DNA from: Enoplolaimus lenunculus
Lineage: Eukaryota > Nematoda > Enoplea > Enoplida > Thoracostomopsidae
NCBI GenBank assembly: GCA_030248215.1
Contig: JASANG010003532.1
Span: 297,076-361,075, forward strand
DNA: 64,000 bases
Direction of reading: 5' to 3'
Position numbers and translations under genes: made by a program. The first letter of the stretch is position 1, and every line of letters starts with the position of its first letter. Below the pieces are notes generated by a model that saw nothing but the letters and a program-made list of their open reading frames with translations, did not search any database and was not told the DNA's origin. Below are positions 57,021-64,000 of this stretch, one piece after another.

Positions 57021-57688
57021 TGCGGGGTTCACGTTATAACCGGGGCAGCTTGGGACACGTTTTGTCCCTATTAGACTATTGGGTAACATTTTGTCGGCTT
57101 ATAATCCCCATATCGTATTCAAAAATTCGTATTTGTCTGCTATTATCATTTTATGGATCACCTTTTGTACTTCAATATCATATGATATTCCAGATATTGT
57201 CTGCGAATATCATATGACATACTTTCAAATGTCTGCACACTTGAGGTAACATACCCAAATTGTCCTGTTGAATATCATATGATACTAGAATTTGAAATTT
57301 GAATTTTTAAGCTGTGGTTCTAAGCGATTTTGTGTCGGAAACGATTTGCAGGCGTGTATTTGGTATTTAAAGCACATTTGTGCCGCTGCCGTCCAACTTT
57401 TTATTCATTTATAAGTACCCAAAGGTTACATTGTCCCGCTGAATATCATATGATATTCGTTGAAATTTTGTAATATCATATGATATTCGCATAAATGTCC
57501 CACAGTATCACGTGACATACCGTCCCTTGCACACATTGATCATTTGAGAGCGGTGGTTTGTAAGCTGTCATATGACATTCGAGTTTTGTCTGTTTAGCTG
57601 ATATAAGAGCCCGAATTTTAACGTTGATGTCGAATCAACATGGGACAAACCGTGTCCCGCCTGCCTCGGTTATAACGTGAACCCCGCA
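57021..57688 (+). mobile_element. Family T: PIF/Harbinger-like non-autonomous element, palindrome-rich, 668 bp
   Basis: Terminal inverted repeats of about 47 bp start TGCGGGGTTCACGTTATAAC on both ends, flanked by TTA on each side, the 3-bp target preference of PIF/Harbinger. Inside are at least seven short palindromes around CATATG or CACGTG, several reading GAATATCATATGATATTC. There is no transposase. A 65-codon open frame at 57020 is just the repeat. Confidence 0.8.
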
Positions 57689-57734
57689 TTACGCTAAGAT
57701 CTCAGTTTAACGCTATGGTGTACGAAAAAGGCAT

Positions 57735-57864
57735 ATATATCAGTAACGAAGGGTGGCGGTGGGCGGGTTGAAAATAAACAACAGTCCGTAAACCGAATAA
57801 CAGGGGGTACCTCTGGACAGGCCAAATAAATATCAGCCCCCCTGTTATTCGGGTCACTACAGTA
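57735..57864 (-). mobile_element. Family B half element
   Basis: From TCAGTAACGAAGGGTGGCGG to the terminal TTATTCGGGTCACTACAGT; equals the left half of the copy at 51720, reversed. Confidence 0.55.
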
Positions 57865-58364
57865 TATTTAAAATTAAAGCTTAGGCTTTGGTTCAGGCTC
57901 TACAACACTTAGCAAATTCTACGTAGTATTGCGGTGGGTGCTGTATCGATTGAAGCATTTTCAGGGCTGCATAGCATTGTGGTTTTGTTGTTAGTTGAAT
58001 ACTCTTGTTAAGTTGACAATCCACTCATGATAATATATATTAAGTGAAATACTAGTGAAGCAAAAAGTATATCAAAATTACAATCAGTTACAATAATTAA
58101 TACCTAAATCACATTGAACCTAAAACCGTTTTTGCTTATTTATGAATTTTTCAGTGCAACCTATACCCCTTTTATAAATCTGTAACAGTAATAAAATTAC
58201 TTCGGTACAGCTTCAAAGGAGCTATTTTAGCAACACTTTCTTGTCTAAATTTTAATAATTTATCATATTCTCAAATGCGTGTAGCACCTATTATCAGTTG
58301 GCTATATAAGCACAGAGGGATGACAAATCAAAAGCCAAATATGCGCTTTACTTCAATTTTAAAC

Positions 58365-58510
58365 TTTGAGACCTGTCCAATCGGCTTAGGCTTAGACTTT
58401 TATGCGTCATTACGTTTAGTGTTCGAGACTTGTCCAATCAGATTGGGCTTAGGTTTAGAAATTTTTACGTCATCAAATTTAGGGTTCGAGAGTTGTTCAA
58501 AACATAGGCT
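58365..58510 (+). repeat. Two to three imperfect 70-bp units
   Basis: GAGACCTGTCCAATCGGCTT, GAGACTTGTCCAATCAGATT and GAGAGTTGTTCAAAACATAG start successive units with TTAGGTTTAG-type words; the long open frame over them is repeat-driven. Confidence 0.6.
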
Positions 58511-58989
58511 CCATGAGCTATGAAGGTTGACTATATGAGACGCTTCAAGGACTAAACCATGTATAAATATAATTTTCCAAAGATTTAGCACTAAAATAGC
58601 GTTTGGCTTCCCGCGTCTCATCAAGTTCCACTGTCACGTTGATTATGATCAAATGACGTAATTTTTTCTAGCTTTAAATAAAAAACACAATAAAGAGCCT
58701 AAATTACAATTATATATACATATTACAATTGCTAAATTCAAACACGAGTACAATTCAAAACAAACTTTTATATGAGATAAGCAGTGTCAAACAAGCTAAA
58801 GCAGAACAGCCTAAGCGAAGACAGATTAAAATCTAGGAATTGTAAGAGTTACATAGTATAAAACAGAAAACATATTTAAAATCAGCAATCACATGCAAAA
58901 TTTAGCAAGAAAAAATACAACACAAGGCTAAAAACTCTCTTTTTAAAGTTAATTTTCTGCAATTTTCTTTACTGAATTTTTACTGGATA

Positions 58990-59213
58990 AGTTTTATAAC
59001 TGATATGTACCACCGGGCGTTGCGTTTTGGCCCACACCCTTATTTGAAGGCGATAGAGTCGCTGTCACATGCAATAACACTAAATTACTCTTTTAGCGTA
59101 ACATTTGTGATGCCGGATTAACCCTTTAAACAAACCCAACGTGTGCCGAGTACATTCTTTCCCACACAGAATGTACCCAGTTGCACACTCTTGTGCAAGT
59201 ATGCATCATTCAC
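58990..59213. mobile_element. Family H MITE
   Basis: TGTACCACCGGGCGTTGCG to GTTGCACACTCTTGTGC and ATCATTCACT. Fragments of the family also at 26180-26300, 28110-28280, 41380-41480 and 57970-58040. Confidence 0.55.
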
Positions 59214-59466
59214 TGTTGGTATTACGCTGAATAACTGATGAGTATAGTCACGTAGCGAAGAAGTTTGATTGGTTGGGTTCAGCACCAAAAAACATCTAAA
59301 ATATTGGTAAGATAGAATTGGCAAATCGTTTACGATGGTTCAATAAGACAAAGTCGTTGCCTAAAAGAAATTATCACCAACTTATAGGTGCCTGCAACTG
59401 ATCGATGTCTTGCACGTATATTTTTAAAACCGAATAGATTCTAATATTGAAACGTCACTTAATTTA

Positions 59467-59640
59467 TGCCCAATGTATACAACAAGGCCGTACCAGTAGT
59501 ATAAGCATATTTCTAAGCATAAGCCAAAGCTTAAGAATGAACTTATACCTAAGCATACGCTTAAGTAAAGATTAGTATAAAGTTTAAGTATACTCCATTG
59601 CAGTCTTACAGAAAAACGTTCCGCCACTGATCCTTACATG
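59467..59640 (-). mobile_element. Family F element
   Basis: GCCCAATGTATACAACAAGG, hexamers, then CGCCACTGATCCTTACATG. Confidence 0.6.
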
Positions 59641-59722
59641 AGCTGATTTTTTAGCCATCTCATCAAGTATAATATCACTGCTATTGTAAGGCTCTGCTAG
59701 TTACAATTTATAGTCTCACATA

Positions 59723-60098
59723 CAGTGGCGGATCCAGGATCTCAAAATGGAGGGGGGGCATAATTTCACAGGTAATAAACTTATTTTTGACCCCTACTGT
59801 AGTGACCCAAATAAGAGGGGGTCCCATTTTGAGTCCCAATTAATGGGAGTCCGTATCGCTAATAAGAATCCGTAAGTGGGCCGAGTCCTTAAACCCTTGT
59901 TAGAGTCCATAAATGTCTATTATCTCTAATTGTAGCGCATAAATGACTCCAGGGCCAAGAAACTTTAAAGCGGGCTTATACTATTGTGTATAAAACAGAG
60001 AAATAAACAGTGTAGAACAGCAATTGACACTATATAATTTTTGTCGAGATGCTGTTGGCGGGGCCACGGCCGCGGTGCCCCCCGTGGATCCGCCATTG
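59723..60098 (-). mobile_element. Family A hAT element, 376 bp, chimeric, reverse orientation
   Basis: Ends CAGTGGCGGATCC and GGATCCGCCATTG with perfect duplication CTCACATA (59715-59722, 60099-60106). It contains the same family B half (about 59797-59973) as the copy at 13549. Confidence 0.93.
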
Positions 60099-61235
60099 CT
60101 CACATACATTTGCATCAAATTTTTACAAACTTACATTTTAAGACCTTGAACTTTAATAGACTATGATCTTTTCAATTTTAAAATTACAACACCTATGATG
60201 AGCAAACAACAACAGCTACCACATGTGACAAAATACAATCCCGATATAATTAAAATAAACAGCACTAACACAATCTAAATAAGCGTTAAAGTAAATATCA
60301 GCCGTTACCAAACCAATACAGCATCCGGACGGTCCAATATCCAGAGGGGGGCAGGGGGAATCAGCTCCTCTCGAAAAAGCTTTGGCTTCCTTCGATTTTA
60401 ACAGCATGCAATTCCTAAAATTGGTTTACCCCCCGCTAGCAGGTAGAGCTGGCTAGGACATACATCTGAATAGTGTTATCTGCAACAATTAGGCAAATCG
60501 TCTAAGGTAGACCCCTATCAATTGTTTAGTTTAAAGAATATAGCAACTCCACTGGAACTCGGGCCAAAACACGTTCGTGTCCATAGGCAAAAAATATTGT
60601 GTCATTTCATTGTGTTTCAAATGACCAATTAAAATCGCAGATTTAAAGAGCATCGCAATTTAACTTGAAGTTATCCAATCGTAACATTTGTGGCCAAAAA
60701 CATTAGACACACCTGTACCAGAGCACCCAAATAGCAATTGCATACGAGTAGTTGTGCATCCTTAAACCACAAACGTGTTGAAGACAGTCCAATCGCTGTT
60801 CGGAAGGAAAGATAATACCATTTGCTTTCCGAAATTCGCCATTTTGCTTGCAGTAATAATAGGATAATTCATTGGCTACTCAAAATTTGACTCTCTAACC
60901 ATGACTAAAGTTTTATTGGCTGAAGAACGCCATTACATTTCGGCCTGGCCAATAAAAATTGCTTATTTACTGATTAATCAACTTTTGCTTGATGTTATCC
61001 AATCGTAACAGATCTGCGACCAGGCGTTGCATATTCTCTTTCACCCACCATTGGCGTATTTCTCCGCTGCAAGATTTGCGCATTTAAAATTTTTACACTG
61101 CACGAAAATTTACAAAAACTCGAACCTTTGTTGAACGCCATCCCTGATGTTTGCACTCAGAAATTGTTGGAATTACACGTAGAAACGCACATTATACTAA
61201 GACTAAACTAATTTTACAAGCAGGTTGTTTTAGAC
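60099..61235. other. Unassigned stretch between a hAT copy and the calcium sensor gene
   Basis: No open frame with splice support. The part next to 61778 would hold the calcium sensor 3' UTR on the minus strand. Confidence 0.4.
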
Positions 61236-61309
61236 CTGATTCAGGGCTCAGACTTCTGAGCGAATTCAACTCATTCTGAATTAAAATCAACTCGCTGGAA
61301 TTTACAGTG
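61236..61309 (+). mobile_element. Family E right-half fragment
   Basis: CTCATTCTGAATTAAAATCA then CTCGCTGGAATTTACAGTG. Confidence 0.5.
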
Positions 61310-61778
61310 CACTATGCCAAATTGTTCAAGCTTACACGTTCGTTTCAGAGGGCCCAATTTCAAATTACAAGAACACGACTGCAACAACGAAAAGTCCTTG
61401 TAGAAGGTAGTCAGCTTTTAGTCAGCTGATACAGTGTCCGGGTACGCAATACGGCCCGTCTCAGGAATACAATCTGCAGTGAGACCTGTACCTATTTTAG
61501 GGAATACGGTTTAGAATCCCCGATCATTTCTAGAAGAATACCAGTGTTTTCAGACAGTACAAGTTCACCGTGCCCAGTATGAAGTTCTGCCGCAGTTGTT
61601 CGAACCAGTAGTTTACGTTCACTTTTATATCTTTGTACATGACGTCATCTGTCCCAGGGTACTTACCGGAGTACCTGTAGCGAAATACAGTTTTCCAGGG
61701 CTCATAACGGACGACCTGGTATTGGATATTGAGTTAATAGTTTTAGGATGTGGGGTCACAGTTTCTTGTTACTGGCGA

Positions 61779-61967
61779 CTACTTTTTGACCTCGTTGGTC
61801 AAAATTTGAAACAACTCTTTGTCGGCCATGCATCCGTCGACAAATTCTTTCAGTGTCAACTGTTTGTCGTTGTTTGAGTCCATTTTTTCGAAAATCATTT
61901 TCGCACGCTTTCGTGGCGAATCGTCAGCTGTTTTTGTCACTTCCGGCCCGAGCATTTCGTAAATTGT
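61779..61967 (-). CDS. Neuronal calcium sensor (recoverin/visinin-like EF-hand) protein, last coding exon
   Basis: This exon encodes the last 62 residues and stop codon of a small calcium-binding protein. A textbook EF-hand loop, [12 protein letters not shown], has ligands D1, N3, D5, Q7, T9 and E12 and sits at exon residues 30-41. It is preceded by [24 protein letters not shown] and followed by [16 protein letters not shown]. This is the arrangement of EF-hand 4 in the neuronal calcium sensor family (recoverin, hippocalcin, frequenin, KChIP), where EF4 follows an 'A/TIY.M' helix. A 3' splice site (TGATTTACAG) precedes residue 1 in phase 0, and the frame stays open into the intron by chance. 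The family normally has about 190 residues, so EF-hands 1-3 and any myristoylation signal must be in exons to the right; I found none between 61968 and 64000. The tail does not match one vertebrate subfamily well enough to name it. Family knowledge: calcium sensors acting at membranes in neurons or photoreceptors. Confidence 0.86.
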   Translation of the reverse strand, partial: TIYEMLGPEVTKTADDSPRKRAKMIFEKMDSNNDKQLTLKEFVDGCMADKELFQILTNEVKK

Positions 61968-62433
61968 CTGTAAATCATACACAAAATTAAATATAAGTAA
62001 AATAAAATACACAAATATGGTTGTGAATTGCTTAAAAAGGCCAAACATGGCTGTAGTATAAGCATATTCCATAGCGTAAGCCTAAACCTGAGTCAGAGTG
62101 TAAGAATGAGTTTATACCTAAGCCTAAAGAGAAAGCCTACTTCTAAAACTTTGAACTTTGACCAAAAGACATTTATTATACAAGCTGATTTGAAATAAAT
62201 CCACATACGGGCATAATTGCAACCACAATGACAAATCTGTGTGTCCACCAATAAATGTGTGCACCGTGTGGTAAGATTTATAGGTACAGGTTAATTTTGG
62301 TGACGGTGCCACATTATAGTTGTCTCTCCCAGAAACACATGTAATCAACACAAAATTGATTTTGGTTCAGTTGTTATATCGCTGCAATTATTTTTTGCCA
62401 AACAAATTTCCTTATCTGTTGGCAAAGAATAGT

Positions 62434-62655
62434 GTCCGCAACAAATACGCTGTATTCGCTACGCTCTGCCGCCGGCCACCGCTTCGCGGAACAGTAAAAT
62501 TTTTTATTAAAAATCGCCACACACCACCGCACGCCACCATATAGCTGTTGCTTATATTTTGGTTAGCAACTCAAAGCGGTGTACGGCCGGCGGCGTGTGA
62601 CGGCGTGTATGGCGTCTGGCGGCCGCATCCGGCACACTAAAGTATAGCGTAACAT
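62434..62655. mobile_element. Family S foldback, second copy
   Basis: CCGCCGGCCACCGCTTCGC and CACACACCACCGCACGCCAC on one side, GTACGGCCGGCGGCGTGTG on the other; ends with ACTAAAGTATAGCGTAAC. Confidence 0.5.
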
Positions 62656-62920
62656 ACTTAGCTTATATCCAAATAATAAAAGTTATTTTTAGCAAAAAAA
62701 GCCAAATTACGCATAATCAAAATTGTCGCCACTTAAACAATCAAGCACAAACACAGCTTGAACGAATTTTTGCCAAAAAGCAGATACAAAATTTGCAAAA
62801 GATTTGCATGCGGATAATTGAGTAATAAAATCAATTATTATATTACATACGCCTACTTATTAATTAAACCTTCTCTATATTTTCTAAAACTTTGTTCAAT
62901 TAAAATTAAATATGCTATTA

Positions 62921-63120
62921 CACTGCCAAAAATGGTGAGTCAGATTGACTCTTTCCGAAATAGCTTTTTTCTGACTACACAAACTGAGTCAAAATTTGAC
63001 TCCACCAGAGTCAAGTTCGACTCAACTTGACTCTGGCGGAGTCGAACGATGACTCAGTTTGCGTAGGCAGGAAAAAGCTATTTCGGAGAGAGTCAATTTG
63101 ACTCATCATTTCTTGCAGTG
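62921..63120 (+). mobile_element. Family D palindromic MITE, 200 bp, TA duplication
   Basis: Ends CACTGCCAAAAATGGTGAGT and GACTCATCATTTCTTGCAGTG's first bases, inverted; TA on each side. Same hairpin design as 36393. Confidence 0.85.
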
Positions 63121-63159
63121 TATAAGTGAGAATGATAATTGAAAATGTTAACTGTTCAG

Positions 63160-63192
63160 CGTAAGGAGCGGAGGCCCATGTATAGATCAGAG
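63160..63192 (+). CDS. Possible 33-nt microexon
   Basis: TGTTAACTGTTCAG precedes and GAG|GTAAGG follows 33 nt reading RKERRPMYRSE in phase 0. Both sites are strong, and the stretch sits just outside a family D element. A further in-phase short stretch ends at GAACTGGAA|GTGAGT (63482) after a good acceptor (CCGAATTTCAG). No longer gene context is visible, so this may be chance. Confidence 0.18.
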
Positions 63193-63977
63193 GTAAGGCA
63201 ACTCGTTTTTTCATGTGACTGCTATGAAGTAAACTCAAGCTTTAAACGAATTTATTTATTTGACATAGGTTTCGACTTAGGCTTAAGTATAGGTTTTTTC
63301 GTACGCTTAGTCATAGACTCAGAAATATTCTCAAAGCTTCCTGAACAGGTGTTAATGGCTACGCCCCTGAACACAAAACTGAAAAGAAATTTGTGAAATT
63401 GAACAATGAAAATGTTGAAACACGATTAAACTCGGGATTCCGTTTGGAACTATATTTTGCCGAATTTCAGCCGGAACTGGAAGTGAGTCAAACCCATATA
63501 AAACGTAACAAATATATAAATATGTTAATAAATACATTGTTATAAGAATAGTAATGACATCGTACGCTGTAATTTGGACAATTACGGAACCTTCAACACT
63601 GGGAATATTAAGCTGACGTTAAAACAATCGTAAGAGTTTCCGATCAAACTGTTCGAAATTTAAGTTTAAAATCAACACATCACAAAACGAATTCATTCTT
63701 GTCGCAGTTGAAGTCGGGCGCCATCCAAAGCAATGAACAGGCAAAGTCCGAGCTGGCTTGAAACCGTTACTCCCGGGTTCACCAGTGAGCATCGTAGTTA
63801 AAAAGTTCACCCACAACATGTTCGAGGCACGTTTAAAAATTCATGGGTGCCTTTCAGTAAAACATTTAACCTTTTAGATTGCTTATTATTCAATATTTTT
63901 ATATTTCAAAATACTGTTTTGAGGAAAACACAACTCGAGATTGAGTTGTGCTTGTTAAGCCATTCTAGCATGGACCC

Positions 63978-64000
63978 TAGTAGTAGTAGTAGTAGTGGTA
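63978..64000 (+). repeat. TAG trinucleotide run at the window edge
   Basis: Six to seven TAG units, cut by the end of the window. Confidence 0.85.

Noticed and set aside
58275-58523. 82-codon plus frame with internal repeats (FETCPIGLGL, FETCPIRLGL)
   Set aside because: Driven by the imperfect 70-bp tandem units with TTAGG words.
61596-61877. 93-codon plus frame
   Set aside because: Antisense shadow of the calcium sensor exon.
63619-63819. GC-rich minus open frames near the right edge as upstream exons of the calcium sensor
   Set aside because: None encodes an EF-hand motif or the expected helix before EF-hand 4.

Overview
The window looks like AT-rich (roughly 60-65 % by eye), repeat-dense DNA from an invertebrate animal. 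It has spliced genes with GT-AG introns, a tRNA-derived SINE, and many short inverted-repeat DNA elements. There is no bacterial signature, rRNA, CRISPR array or intact transposase. A tunicate or other invertebrate deuterostome would fit (compact AT-rich introns, abundant MITEs), but the sequence alone does not fix the species.

Two genes are recognised with confidence. (1) A plus-strand gene at about 52.7-55.0 kb encodes a small secreted Ly6/uPAR three-finger protein with a GPI-anchor-like tail, most like the nematode ODR-2/HOT group. Its two main exons (54088-54282, 54624-54961) join in phase, and a candidate signal-peptide exon lies at 52736-52826. (2) The last coding exon of a neuronal calcium sensor (recoverin/visinin-type EF-hand) protein lies on the minus strand at 61779-61967; the rest of that gene was not found here and probably lies to the right of the window.

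Further isolated exons are proposed only because an open frame sits between plausible splice sites: plus strand at 17772-18166, 18758-18894, 24478-24688, 35660-35816, 38258-38536 and 63160-63192; minus strand at 5456-5557, 9474-9656, 18532-18706, 39673-39875 and a set between 43435 and 52743. In that last set three exons (52743-52581, 49788-49626, 49376-49286) have mutually compatible phases, as do 44492-44314 and each of three possible last exons. None of these proteins was recognised.

Most of the window is mobile-element debris, sorted here into working families. A: hAT MITEs with perfect or near-perfect 8-bp target duplications (12653, 13549, 22911, 59723). B: an approx. 390-430 bp inverted-repeat element (30933, 43120, 45810, 51720, 57735), whose right half is also embedded in two of the A elements. 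C: a tRNA-derived SINE (1456, 29733, 30288 inverted, 42037). D and E: CACTG-ended palindromic MITEs. F: elements carrying TTAGGC/TTAGGT-like hexamer arrays. G: approx. 170-bp elements ending in GTAGCC. H, L, O, Q, S: other MITEs and foldbacks. T: a 668-bp PIF/Harbinger-like element full of short perfect palindromes. A broken relic with an Ulp1-like cysteine peptidase (about 11990-13400, minus) is split by a hAT insertion. Several tandem arrays (2533, 11270, 24085, 47174, 58365) complete the picture. No clearly new molecular system is evident. The most unusual items are the palindrome-rich element at 57 kb, the chimeric A/B elements, the inverted SINE pair at 29.7-30.6 kb and the Ly6 gene locus.
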